A DNA stretch of 64,000 nucleotides from Bryum argenteum (taxonomy: Eukaryota > Streptophyta > Bryopsida > Bryales > Bryaceae). The position numbers and the translations under genes were made by a program. The notes under the pieces are model-generated. The model was not told where the DNA came from. It saw nothing but the letters and a program-made list of their open reading frames with translations, and did no database searches. Below are positions 49,460-61,415 of this stretch, piece by piece; positions within the stretch are counted from its first letter, which is position 1, and each line of letters begins with the position of its first letter. The stretch is taken from the NCBI GenBank assembly GCA_037043015.1, contig CM073328.1, positions 12,807,495-12,871,494 of the forward strand, given 5' to 3'.

Positions 49460-49772
49460 TTAACCCTTAAACGCCCACGATGTCGAAAAACGACATTGTG
49501 GATGTACATCCAGAAACTTTGAAGAGCCATATCTTCTTCCTCCGAGGTCCGTTTTGGATGAAATCACTTGGATTAGGTTCCAAATCAAGTCTAGTTTGCG
49601 TTGTAAAATTTTCAAGCCCGTACAATAAAGTATGAATTAATGGAATGCACTTTAGTGAAGACAACTCTTGTTTTTGGGTTTCCAAGCATGGGGCATGTAT
49701 TACCATTGCAAGCCAATTATGTGAAATTAAGAATAGTTTTTCATGATTTTTTTTTCATGGTCATGATCTTAA

Positions 49773-50678
49773 CCCCTAAACGTTTCGATCCATTGGGCCC
49801 GCTGGAGTAGGGTCCAAAAACGTAAAAAATGTCAAGGTCAGTAAAATAATGTGAGGGCAGTAAATCTAAAATCCAACCGTAGGATCTTGATCTCCATTGT
49901 CTAAAGATTGCATGGGCAAATATTTGTGCCATTTGGAGTTGGGATGGGGCTTGATCCACTTGATTGAAGGCGAAAAAAGGGAGCCCGAAATGGAGGGGCA
50001 GTCACTAATTTTGGACTTTGGAGTGAAAAGTCGTATTACAAATTGCCCCGAAAGCAAAAATGGCAACTACAAATGGGTGAGGAATCAAGTAAAGAAGCTA
50101 ATCCAAAAAAAAAAAACAAACATGCCTCTTTCCAATTGCACACAATCCTACTTGAAATGGAAGTCACTTGGGATTCTTGTTTTTGGTGCTTGGTATTCCA
50201 AGGTCGCCCACACAAGCTCTTGTCCTCCGTGGACAAAAGATGATGTAAGGTGGGCGGGGCTTTTACAAAGAAAAGAACAGAAAGATGAACTCAAAATAGC
50301 TTGCAAGGTCATAAACATCATGCCACATGTCCACCATGATAATAACAAAGCCAAGCGCATGCGATGCAGCTGTCGAAGCTCGAGGCTCTCTTGCCCCATT
50401 TCAATGCCTAATCGCCCCATTTCTATGCCCAAATGGCAAAATTTCATACCGAAATAGACAAAACTCCTCTCATGACAAAAATGCAGCCCACTAAAATCGC
50501 TACTGTAAAATGTAGGAATGAGGTATAACAACGGGGTAAGTGCACGAACTACACCCATTTACCCTTGAGGAAAAAAAAACGGCGGATGAAAAACAGCGAC
50601 GACGAGAAGACGGGAAGAGTTTCAACATCCCCTGCTTCATCCAGAATGTCGATTTTCGACATTCGGCCCGCTTAAGGG
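49773..50678. mobile_element. 906-bp piggyBac-like element nested in the previous one
   Basis: TTAA at 49,769-49,772 and 50,679-50,682 flank ends CCCCTAAACG and GGCCCGCTTAAGGG. The plus-strand frame 49,897-50,457 (about 186 codons) has no family features, and its C-terminal part is repetitive (PISMPNRPISMPK). I do not call it a gene, though it is the longest frame here. Confidence 0.75.
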
Positions 50679-50682
50679 TTAA

Positions 50683-50923
50683 CCCCTAAAGGTCCAGGAA
50701 AGCGAAAACTGCTTTTCGGAGTCCAAAATTCAGCCAACTTTGACCATTACAATCTCACAAATGAAGAAGAAACAATGGTTCAATTTTGGCAAGTGAGTGG
50801 AAGGTTAAGTTAACTTCAAGATCCTACGGTTGGATCTTCCAAATAATTCTTAGATTGAGAGTTTTTAGGCCTGAGGTAAGGGAATGTCCATTTTTACAAT
50901 TTTGCATCAAGAACCTTTAGGGG
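50683..50923 (-). mobile_element. piggyBac-like MITE, copy B
   Basis: It shares its left TTAA (50,679-50,682) with the 906-bp element, and its right TTAA is 50,924-50,927. The ends are CCCCTAAAGGTCC and GAACCTTTAGGGG. It lies in the opposite orientation to copy A. Confidence 0.9.
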
Positions 50924-51596
50924 TTAAGGTGATTCTTAACAACTTTGTAGTGAGAAGTTTTTTGATCCAAATGATTTTGCTATTGGATTTGCAATGATGT
51001 TTTGTCAACAGAAAAAGTGAGACTGTGGATGATATTTGAGGAGCTATATCTCCCTCATCCACTGTTGGATTTCAACTTAATTTTTTGGGATGGCCTCCAA
51101 TAAGAGTCTAGTCTAAGTGGTAGAAACCTTAACAAGTTCGAAGATGTTTTGAAGATAAGGCATGAAATTGAATGCAAAGGGTCTAGTTTTGGACTATTTT
51201 TGCTTTGTAAAATGTTCGGTAGTTTTTACCATTGCATGGCTTTTATTTGAGCCAAGAAATTTTTTTGATGAATTTTTGTTGGGTAAAGGACTTATAAAGA
51301 TGAAGGTGAACATCTTTCTAGTTGGTGATTTTTTCATTGCAGTAGGTATATTGGTAGCATTTCCACCTCAAAGTGAAAATGATGAAATTTTGCAGTTTGT
51401 TTTTGATATTAATATGTTATGATCTCCCGATCGATAAGGCCTCATGACTCAAATTTTGGTCCACATGATCTTCGATAAGTCTATTACAAGTTTGTAAGGT
51501 TGAGATCTTAATAGCTTCTCTTGATTTTCATCTATAACGATATCTATGGAAATGTGCTTTTCTGTTAAAAATAGGCTCGGTCGTTTTAGGGGTTAA

Positions 51597-51858
51597 CCCT
51601 TGAAAATCCAAGAATGCAAGAAATGTCTTTTTGGAATTTACGGAGAGAAAAATTTCAGCCAACTTTGGCCATTATAATCTCAAAATCCGAGGAAAAAGTA
51701 ACTGCTCAAATATCACTTGTGAGTAAAGGGTCAAGTTAACTTCAAGATCCTCCGGTTGAATCTTCTTATTAATGCTTAGACTGAGTTTCTTTGGGCTTGA
51801 AGTAAAAGAACGTTTTCTGTGATAATTTAGACAATTTTGTATCAAGAATCTTCAGGGG
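51597..51858 (-). mobile_element. piggyBac-like MITE, copy C
   Basis: TTAA at 51,593-51,596 (shared with the large element) and 51,859-51,862 flank this copy. The ends CCCTTGAAAATCC and GAATCTTCAGGGG are diverged, but the interior is clearly the same family. Confidence 0.88.
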
Positions 51859-51862
51859 TTAA

Positions 51863-53426
51863 CCAGAAATAGGTAAGGAACTGACAGAAAGAAGAAAATT
51901 AAAAAAAAAATAAAAAAAAAATAATAATAATCAAATGACTTCGACAAGAACAATAAGAAGTCCAATGAGTCCTAGTCGTCCTGGCTGTTGATAATAAGAA
52001 GATCTTGTTTGCTTTGCTTTGTGTAGCTAGTAAGCCCAATGCATGCTATGCTATGCTATGGCTAGTGCATGATGCTCCTCATATGAATGGTGGAACTCAA
52101 AGGGGATTCCCCACAATCCAGTTGTGGCAGCATGAAGGACACTCAGTCTGGGAAGTACCCAACACCACCCACTTTATAGCACAATGCACCTTTGAAACTG
52201 TCCCTCGTCCATCAACTGCCTGCCCATGTGTATGAATTCAACCAAAAACATTCGTACCCCCACTTTTTCTCCTTTTTTCGCAGACAGAATGTTCTCTACC
52301 CCCTTTCTTGAAAAGAGACGAGCATGAAACACACAAGTGCGCGTCTAATCCGATGCCGAAATGGTGATGTATACAATGTTCGAGTGTAAACAACTCAATG
52401 GTGAGTTTTTCGTGGAATTTGAGGATTCTTACGTTTGATGTAGTCGTGGTATACTTTGATTGAGAATTGTCCAATCTTGTGATATATTGGTTGTTGACCC
52501 CAAGATTCCCTTGTTGTTTTGGGAGTAAGAAGTCTCAAAATTGCGTTTTTAAAGTTCCGTGCACTTTTGGTTGTGTGAATCGATTCTTTTCTTTTTCTTC
52601 TAACCTTCCAACCGTAGGATCTTGTACCTTCGCTTGTTTTTGAGCCATTGCTGAAATTTTCAACAGTTGGAGCTTCTCCATTTGTGAGATCAAAGTTGAT
52701 GCAGAATTTTTTTTGGCCATTGCAGGGGACACATTGTTTGAATGGTGCTAAGGGCAAGATGAAGTTTGCTACTCCAAATATTTTGGGCATATTTTTTTCC
52801 ATGTAGGTAATCAAGTAGGGTAAGCTCATGCAAAATTTAAGAGACTCAGTTAGCTATTCTGACCTTCATGCAAATTTTTTTTAACAAGTGTAGAGTTGTG
52901 ATGAGGTCGAAGAACTTCCTAGTTGGTGAATTCTCCATTGCAATAGGTCCATAAGTAGCGTTTTCACTTTAAAGAAAAAATGACAACATTTAGTGACCTT
53001 TTTTAGCACTTATATGTTATGATCTCACAGTTCATGAGGCCTCATGACTCCAAATTTAATCCACATGACCTAGAATAAGTCTACTACGAGATTGCACGGT
53101 CGAGATTTAGATAGCTCACATTCATTTTTATATACGGCACTTTGAAAATACTTGTGTTTGTAAGCTCCCCTTGGGCATGCAAGGGTTAAAGTTAAACCTC
53201 AACATGAATAAAACAGAGTCGAATTCTAATTCTTTAACATGGCTTGCATCAATTTAGAAGATGATGCGTGCCACATAATTATTTCTTTGCAGATAGACGG
53301 TTATGTGCAAAACCAAGGTTAAGAAAGGAAGTTCAATGGTTCTCTTTTCAAGGAAAGGATGAAGACGTTTATTGATTATTGCAATTAGAGGGCAATCTTG
53401 TTCCTTATTTTGTGAATAACAACAAT
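51863..53426. other. No gene; partial piggyBac-like element at the right
   Basis: About 52,870-53,185 matches the right third of the ~1-kb family (CTTCCTAGTTGGTGAATT, GGCCTCATGACTCC) and ends GCAAGGG then TTAA at 53,186-53,189. 51,865-52,870 has no recognised gene; the minus-strand 144-codon frame at 52,395-52,829 lacks family features. Confidence 0.5.
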
Positions 53427-53730
53427 TACACAAGAGTTGTTGATTAGTGTTGTATAAAAATTAGTGTTACTTATTAAAAGTTGCCTATTACACTATTTTG
53501 AACAGTATTGAAATAAGTGTTCAAATTCTTGAATGCAATGCTCTTTGTTCTATCTTGAACCCATCAATTGCACCAATTTCAATGAATTTTCCCCTTTCCA
53601 AGGAACTTCCGAGCTCTCTCATTCAGTGATATGATTTTGAGATCAATTTTGTAATACTAAGGTGACGTGCAACATATAATGTTTCAGTTTGCAATTACCC
53701 ATGGTAACACTAAGGAGCAACTCTTCTGTA
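53427..53730. mobile_element. Short relative of the 43,354-44,022 element
   Basis: The left end TACACAAGAGTTGTTGATTA pairs imperfectly with the right end AAGGAGCAACTCTTCTGTA. The interior shares TTGCACCA and GTGACGTG motifs with the copy at 43 kb. It carries no nested MITEs. Confidence 0.5.
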
Positions 53731-54375
53731 ATGAAGAAATGTGATATTTCCAATGAGCTCTCCATCACGATCTCCACCAAAGCATGTCTCATTCCATCGA
53801 CTTGGCACGACACGATCTCCACCAAAGTGTGTCTCATTCCATCGACTTGACACGACACGATCTCCACCAAGTTGATGGAATGAGACGCTCTTGGTGGAAA
53901 CACTGCATAGATCAGGGTGGAAATATACATCCCTTTTCCAGTCGTGCTAGCATAGGCAAGAGAGTAGAAGTTACTTTCATCCCGAACACGTCGTGGAGAT
54001 TGGGATCCTCGTGGGGGAGAATGGGATAATGTTTCAGTTTGCAATTACCCATGGTAACACTAAGGAGCAACTCTTCTGTAGTGAAGAAATTTGATATAAT
54101 TTCTACTAAGCTCTCCATCGCAATCTCCACCAAAAGAGTGTCTCATTCCATCGACTTGACACGACACGATCTCCACTAAGTCGACCAAAAGAGTGTCTCA
54201 TTCCATCGACTTGACACGACACGATCTCCACCAAGTCGATGGAACGAGACACTCTTGGTGGAAACAGTGCGTAGACCGTGGTGGAAATAATACGTCCCTT
54301 TTGCAGTCGTGCTAGCATAGGCAAGAGAGTAGAGGTTACTTTCATCCCGGACACGTCGTGAAGAAGATTGGGATC
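53680..54375. repeat. ~350-bp direct duplication containing hairpins
   Basis: The block starting AATGTTTCAGTTTGCAATTA at about 53,679 repeats from about 54,027. Inside each copy are tandem ~45-bp units and an inverted repeat. In the second copy the arms 54,184-54,213 and 54,232-54,261 pair at about 27 of 30 positions around an 18-nt loop; the first copy has the same structure near 53,827-53,903. No gene was recognised. Confidence 0.85.
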
Positions 54376-55761
54376 GTCGTGGACGGGAGGGGGTACAATC
54401 TACGGGTTCCAAATTATTTGGTTTGCACTCAAGGACGGACACGCATGCTTATATCCTACAAGTTGGCTATGCATGTCTCTTCCATATCTATCTACCAAAA
54501 TGTTAGGAAGGGGTCCCGCCGGGGCGGAGGGGTCCGGGGGGATGTAGCGCCTGTCCAACAAAAGCCTGGACTGCAGATGTAGTGTGCTTTATGGCAGTTG
54601 TTGTGCATGATGGTGACACGGCAGAGTGTTTTATAACAAAGCGGGGCGGAGTTGTTATGGCCTCTGCTACAGTATTAAGTCACTAACAGATTCTGCTCCA
54701 CTGCCTCTCTCTCTCTCTAGAGAAGTACCACTTCTGCCATGGACAAAAAGAGCTATGGTAGCTAGCTCCCCTCCCGGCCATAATTGACTCCCTTGTACTA
54801 CTACTCTGCTCACAACATGCCATTACTTGGACTAGAGGACTGTCAAATACGTTAGCATATAATCAAACTGTGACTTCCAGTAAAAACAAAACAGGCTACA
54901 GACAACTAAAGACATTAAAACTGTGACTTACACTAAAAACAAAACACGAAAAACTAAACTCTAAGTATACTACAAGATTATACAATTAAGATTTGAATAA
55001 CTTTTTTTTGTATTTTTTGTTTAAGAAGCTTCCAAGAATAAAACTAAGGAAAACTATCGTTTTTACTTTGAAAATACTATCAACATGAAATTTGCAATCA
55101 GAAAATCATCGACTAGAAAGATATTCATCGTCATTTCAAAGAGTCCTTTTGTACCAAAAAAATTCATCAAAAAAAATATCTTGGCTCAACAACAACATCA
55201 AAGGAGAACCAAAACAACATCAACAGAGAACCGAAACAAAGTGACGACAGAAAAATAAAAATATAAAGGAGGAGAGGGATAGTGGTTGAGTTTTCCAAGT
55301 CCTTTATTCAGAGATGCAGTTGGTCCATACCTGCCTAGTGGGAAAAGCATTTTGACCAAGTTCAACGTTTAATCCCTAAAGGTGCAAGAAAGTTAAAATG
55401 ATTTTTTTGTGATTTCGGGCAGTTCAGATGAAGGGGTTAAGAATAATATTTTTTCCAATGATCTTTATGCATTGCTCCTTATATCGCAAAGTATATGTGG
55501 TAAAATTTGCAAAGCCTAATTCCAATTTAGAAATCTTCATTTGGAGATTTTAGTTTTCAAGTCCAAAAATGGCAATTTAAAATTAGTCTTTTTTTGAAGT
55601 TCTTCTTAAAGAAATACTCTCATTACCAAATCATTATTTAGGTTTTGTAGTGACCCTTGTCATGATGTTTGTCAATTTCATTAGGGGAGCCTCCAAAAAG
55701 TACAAAAACAACCTTCACAACTATTAGTAATTTCCAAATTATTTTGATCATAACTTATGAG

Positions 55762-55765
<4 letters not shown>
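54376..55765. other. No recognisable gene
   Basis: Contains a GC-rich patch at 54,510-54,545, a CT run near 54,705-54,718 and AT-rich remainder. 55,060-55,200 matches the minus strand of the ~1-kb piggyBac-like family. 55,371-55,441 has remnants of TTAA-type ends (TCCCTAAAGGTGC, GGGGTTAA). Confidence 0.45.

Positions 55766-55817
<52 letters not shown>
55766..55817 (+). repeat. Poly-A tract of 52 bp
   Basis: Uninterrupted A run inside the repeat-rich region; length probably approximate. Confidence 0.95.
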
Positions 55818-55818
<1 letters not shown>

Positions 55819-56590
55819 AGTGAAATTTCATCATTTTCATTGTAAAGTGGATAATCTACTAAACAGTGAACTGCAGTAAAAAAGTTACCAACTAGAAAGT
55901 TGTTTGCGTCTATCTAAATAACAAACTTGTACCAAAAAATTTCATCAAAACAATTCATTGACTCTTATAGTAGCCATGTAATGCTGAAAACTGCCAAAAC
56001 GTTACAAAGGAAAAGTAGTTTAAAACTACACCTCTTGCACTCAAACCAACGCCTTATTCACAAAAAATCTTCAATTTGGTCAATATTTCTACCACTAAAA
56101 CTAGACTCTAATTGGATTCCATCCCAAAAAATTATAATTTGATATCTAATGGTGGATGGAGGAGATATAGATCCTCAAACTTTATCCAATTTTTCACTTT
56201 CTTCATTGAAGAAACATCATGGCAAATTAATATCATATCATTTGGATCAAAAATCTTCCAACTAGAAATTTGTTAGGAACCATATCAAGATCATACTTAA
56301 GTGAAAGAATAAATCGTGAAGAACTTTATTTAGTTTCTCATAATTAGCTTCCAATGTTATAACATGCCTAATCTTTAAAATCTCAAAACCCAAAAGCTGC
56401 CGTCACTAAAATGCACGCCATTTATTCATACTTTATTGTATAGGTCTGTAATTTCTACCACACAAACTAGATGTAATTTGGGACCCAACTCAAGTGATTT
56501 TGTCAAAAAAGGACTTTGGAGGAAGAAGTTATGGCTCTTCAAAGTTTCTGCCCTTCATCCAAAATGTATCAAAACAACCGTATAGGGTCA
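55818..56590 (-). mobile_element. piggyBac-like ~1-kb family, minus-strand copy, incomplete
   Basis: The reverse complement is colinear with 30,553-31,501 (GAAAATGATGAAATTTCACT, GAGGATCTATATCTCC, AACTTTGAAGAGCCATAAC). The end near 56,590 is degraded (TTGACCC in place of TTAACCC). Confidence 0.7.
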
Positions 56591-57103
56591 ATACCCGTAG
56601 CTTCAAGTGGAAAGGACCCATGATTCATCTTCAATGATATTACGTACATATAAATCACCAATTATGATGTCCTCACAAAAAACTTCACATACAGACCAAC
56701 AGTTCCCAGCCAATACTGAAACAGAAGGAAAATGATTGCCTAGTTCAATTCACAACAATTGTCAACAAGCGTATGCCCTTCATTATAAGCTACCTCCGAC
56801 TTATTGTGGGTTAGGTCCTTACACAATAAGCAAGTACTGTCTATAGTCTATGATTTTGCGATTCTATAGAACCATAAATGCATATAGCTCCTTGTTATGA
56901 TGTGTGTCAAAATAATGATGTTGGTTGTTCCTAAGAAGATTCCAGATTTCATGATAAGAAAAATTTGAGTCAAACTTCTTGTTTACATGAATATAAAGAT
57001 GGTGTTTAGTTGTCTATGCTAAGGTGAACTAATGAAAACATTGCAACATAAATATAAACAAGAGAGCATATCAAGTGGATAGGATTATGATTATCTCTTT
57101 TAA

Positions 57104-57363
57104 CCCCTAACTCTCCTTGTTGCAAAATGGTCTACGTCACAAAATTTGACCTTCCTTTAGATTAAGCTCAATAAATCTCAATCTAAGCATTATTTAAAAG
57201 ATTCAACCCTAAGATCTCAAAGTTCACTTGACATTCTTCTCACACACCAAATTTGAACCGTTCATTCTTCCTCATTTGTGAGATTATAATGGTCAAAGTT
57301 GGCTGAGTTTTTCTCCTCCGGGAACTTCCAAAACCCGTTTCGAGTTTTAAGTAGAGTTAGGGG
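57104..57363 (+). mobile_element. piggyBac-like MITE, copy D
   Basis: TTAA at 57,100-57,103 precedes CCCCTAACTCTCC. The right end is GAGTTAGGGG with the TTAA mutated to CACC. The interior belongs to the MITE family. Confidence 0.8.
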
Positions 57364-57478
57364 CACCACTTTGTGCATTAAATTTACCATAACAATCTCT
57401 AAATAGAGGTTTTGACTAGTATTGTAAAATTTGAAGCTTTGAATAGAATATACAAGTATGTTAGAAGTGCAGATTTAA

Positions 57479-57738
57479 CCCCTAAAGATCCTTGATACAA
57501 AATTGTCTAAACTATCAAAAAAGACCCTCTTCTACTTCAGGCTCAAAAAAACTCAATCTAAACATTAATTAGAAGATCCAACCATAAGATCTTGAAGTTA
57601 ACTTGACCCTTTACTCATATGTCAAATTTGAACCATTAATCTTTCTCTGATTTTGAGATTATAATGGTCTAAGTTGGCTGAAAATTTCCCCTTCGGAAAT
57701 CCTAAAAAACCAATTCGGTTGTCTTGGATCTTTAGGGG
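57479..57738 (+). mobile_element. piggyBac-like MITE, copy E
   Basis: TTAA at 57,475-57,478 and 57,739-57,742 flank ends CCCCTAAAGATCC and GGATCTTTAGGGG, perfect over 13 bp. At 260 bp it has the same length as copy A. Confidence 0.92.
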
Positions 57739-57773
57739 TTAAGATAATGGATAATAGGTGGTTGTTGGTAAGT

Positions 57774-57838
57774 CAAACAGATACTCTATTCACGACGGCC
57801 TCAAAAGAGAACCGGAGTTCATATTTATCTATCTATAT
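57774..57838 (+). mobile_element. SINE tail fragment
   Basis: It matches the last ~65 bp of the SINE (TATTCACGACGGCCTC, GAACCGGAGTTC) and ends in TATCTATCTAT. The head is missing. Confidence 0.7.
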
Positions 57839-60800
57839 GGGTGTTGGTAAAATCTTTTTTTTCAAAAGCAGGAGTCTTGATAATACCGAATGTCTCATTT
57901 TCAATGTACTTCACTCATTATAAAAAGACTTGTCTATTATCCAATTCTAGGATGAGCTTCATAGAATTGAAGTTTGAAAGATGCATAAATGTTCCCAATA
58001 CGACAAATAAGATTATGCTCAAGGACATGTTTCTCCATGTGGATGACATAGAATGTATATATATAATTTTTTAAACCAAACGACGTATTAATCACTCGGC
58101 TACGGGGAACTTTTTTGGTTTTTTTTTCCTACTATCGGACTGTATGTCCTACTTTGTATAGAATGTACTTCATTGCCCTTTACGAACAAAGAACAATGTT
58201 GTACAAACATTAGAGTACAAGACTTGCACAAGTATCCACCACTCCAAATTTAAGCAAACGTTTTTTTTCCGTGTGTACTTTTAAAAAGTTTTCACATGTG
58301 GATGCTTTTATATGATACATCAAATTACTATTCTGAATTGAACTAATGGACCCTCAAAAATTTGAATATCTTCAAAAAAGAATTTGGCTATTTGTGTTAC
58401 TAAATATTTGATAGCAACAAAAACCAATGCATGATTTTATGCTTTACTCCCTTAACACCTCGAGATACTTAAAGCCCAAAATAAGATTTGGCAATATTGC
58501 ATCAATTTTGATCGTTAGGATCTCACAAATGGTAAACATTGAACAATTGTACTTGTAGTGGTGGTTACCCCTCTAAATGACATGGTATTTAAGAAGCTCC
58601 AAACTTCACAAACTATGAGTTTCTACCACCTTTTTATCTTATGGATATGAGATTTTATTTTTTATTCTTTTTGAAAAAATTCAACCCTAAGATATTGAAT
58701 ATAAGTACCAAAAGAGGTAGTTGTTTTAATTTCAACAAAAAATGCCCCTCAAGCATAAAAAATGCATATTTCACTTTCCAAGCCCAAAACGGGCAATTCG
58801 GGCAAGTGAAATTTGGTTTTTTTCTTTTTTCTTTTTTTTCTTTTTTTTTTTTTTTTGGTGAAAATAAGTTCAGAACCAAAGTACTACTTGAGTTCCAAAG
58901 CCTCCAAAATTTATAAGAGCAAGCTTCAATATGTTGCAAAAAAAAACTTTTGCATCAACTTTGAACGTTACAATCTCACATGTGGTAAAGATCCAAGGGT
59001 TGAAACTTAACACGGTGTTAGTAAATGTGGTTTTCTTGAAGATCTTAAGGTTGAAAGTACCAAAAAAACTGAATCATACCTCAACTTGCACAAACTCGTC
59101 AAAAAATTTGCAATTTTCGGTTTCGAAGTCTCAAAAACACTCTCGGTCCTCCACGACTTAACCAACTATTGTAATTATTAATCAAAATCAATACACGTGA
59201 TCTCATACTTAAAAAAAATAGATGGTTCAATCTTTGTGTACAATAGCAAATTTAGTCAAAATTGAAATTTTCCGGAAGGTATCCATGTGAAATACACGTA
59301 CACAACTTCGAGATTGCACTACATCTCACCGATCAATAAAGAGAGAGTTGATATATAGCTTCGGAACAAGTCGCGCTTTCTCTCTCGTCCGCAATACTCA
59401 AAGGCAGTTGGCTAGTTGGGAGGTATGATTAGTCTGATTGCGCGACTAGGTAGCCGTACATGCCAAAGAAAAAATAAGACTTTGAAACATGTAACATCAA
59501 AGGCAGGCAATTAGTGGCTTGAATGAATGCCTAGAAGCACGAGCCAACAACATGCTTGGTCCGGACTCCAACGCAAGTTGCAAAATCCAAGGAATGCACA
59601 TACATACATAAAGACAGGGGGGACTCAATGCAAGCAAGCAAGCCTACATGGGCTATGAGCGCTTTCACGATCAACGACGGACGGACGGACCCGTTCCCCA
59701 AGTACAAAAAAACATTCTCGATCATCATCTTCTTCTTGGTGGTCACAACGAGGGCCCGGTCGTCGTGGTTGGATTCATTTGAGCAGCACGAAGGTTCTTT
59801 GCATGCCAGCCTTGATATCTCTCATCAGACCGGCCACATCACCGAGAGCGCTTTTTCCTCGAGACAAAAAAATTTGGAAATTGCTGCTGCAACTAAGGTA
59901 GAGTGTCCTAAAAGCACCACCTTAAGAGATCTGACCTATTTTTAGCACTAGTAAATTCAAAATAAAATTATGACCACATTCGAAATAGGTTTTCGGGAGG
60001 ATTGCAAAAATTTGCAACATGTAATTCGCATTTGTGAATTTTATACAAAATTCCAAAGTGCTAAGAGAGATTTGACCCAATTGCGTTATATACAAATGAG
60101 GTACATCTGTATTTTCACAATCTACAAATGAGGTACAGAGCGCTTTTGGGTCCCCTAGCGATTAGGTAGTCATACCATATCGCATTCATCGGTCGCCCAA
60201 AGTTGCACGAAGACGTGTATTGTGGTTTTGATTTTGTTTAACACTTGCATTGACTCACTACCGTACCACCATAGCAGGTTCGTTCATAAATAATTCTATT
60301 CTAAAAAACGTAAAAAATTACAAATTACAAATGAAGAGAACAAAAAGTTGGGAAATTATGAGTTACTGCAAAAGTCAAGTGGATGAGTGACTGCAAGAGT
60401 GAGAGCCTCCGGTTCATCTCTCTCCAAAAAACAAAAGAACAAATTTCAAAAAAATCTATTTTTGGCATAATAACCTTATTTTTTCAAAAAATAAATAAAT
60501 ATTTGTTCGTTGAGGACCGAACGTGCTATGGTGATGCGGTATGAAGTTTACACCCCTGTAGAGTATAGAGTTTTTTGACATCTTTCCAAAATGGCCATTC
60601 TTGCTTCAAAGTTACATGTGCTTTAAGAGTTATCACTACATAAGAGATCTTGATTCTTGTTAATTGTGAATTATAATACTAATTGTCAAGACGTCACCAT
60701 AGTGCTACAACACTAGTCTTCAAAGAGAACACTAGACGGGAGAGCATGCAATCTTTCTTGCAAGTGGCTTGTAGAAACTTCAAATATTTATTAGATGATG

Positions 60801-61050
60801 AAAATTGACTTTTTTTTCAATTTTTGTTTTTCTAGCGTATAAAACATGTATGAAGGCATATTCTCATGGTTTGGAGTTTTGATCCAAAAATAATGTAGCA
60901 TTGTCTTTGAGTCAAAACTAGCCTTTGTCATTGAAGTTTAGTATATACCATGTGAAAAGTCAAACTTTTCTCTAGGCTTTAAATGTCATATGAGGGTAGA
61001 AATCATGTAGACATATTCTTAATTCACCTAGAAACACTGAGTGAAGAGCC
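57839..61050. other. Repeat debris, no recognisable gene
   Basis: 58,880-59,060 shares text with 61,140-61,290 and 63,300-63,450 (CCTCCAAAATTTATAAGAGC; AAGATCTTAAGGTTGAAAG), another dispersed family. 59,907-59,925 is an isolated end of the MITE at 40,547. The plus-strand frame 59,556-59,945 (129 codons) has no family features and runs into that MITE end. Confidence 0.5.
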
Positions 61051-61054
61051 TTAA

Positions 61055-61415
61055 CCCCTAGACGGTCCGGTCCTCAAAAACTGAAATTTTAAAAAAATAA
61101 AAATAAAATAAATAATAATAATAATAAAATTCTACAATTTTAGCCTCCAAAATTTATAAGAGCAAGCTTCAAAGTTTTTAGAAATTTTCAATAAAAACTT
61201 TTGCACAAACTTTGGATATTTTTATCTTGCAAATGATAAATATCCAATTGTGAGTTTTTGGACGAGTGACTAGAAATAGGGTTTCTTTATAAGATCTTAC
61301 GGTTGGAAGCTTAAATATAGTTACAAAATTCCTTCACACTCCCGGGAGTGCATAGAGGTAGAAAATCGCAATTTTGAGGTTTCAAGCTCTAAAAACACAC
61401 AAGGAAATGTAGGGG
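61055..61415 (+). mobile_element. piggyBac-like TTAA element with diverged ends
   Basis: TTAA at 61,051-61,054 is followed by CCCCTAGACGGTCC. The right end is ATGTAGGGG followed by TCAA (a mutated TTAA). The interior contains AAGATCTTACGGTTGGAAG and CATAGAGGTAGAAA, shared with 48.6-49.1 kb and 63.4-63.5 kb. Confidence 0.6.

Larger units (their letters stand above)
49464..51592 (+). mobile_element. piggyBac-like element with nested insertions
   Basis: TTAA at 49,460-49,463 and 51,593-51,596 flank ends CCCTTAAACGCCC and GGTCGTTTTAGGGG. Sequence outside the nested part is colinear with 30,553-31,501. Two further TTAA elements (49,773-50,678 and 50,683-50,923) sit at one internal TTAA. Copy C abuts on the right and shares the terminal TTAA. 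Confidence 0.85.

Noticed and set aside
52395..52829. 144-codon minus-strand frame
   Set aside because: No recognisable motif, and it sits amid repeat debris.
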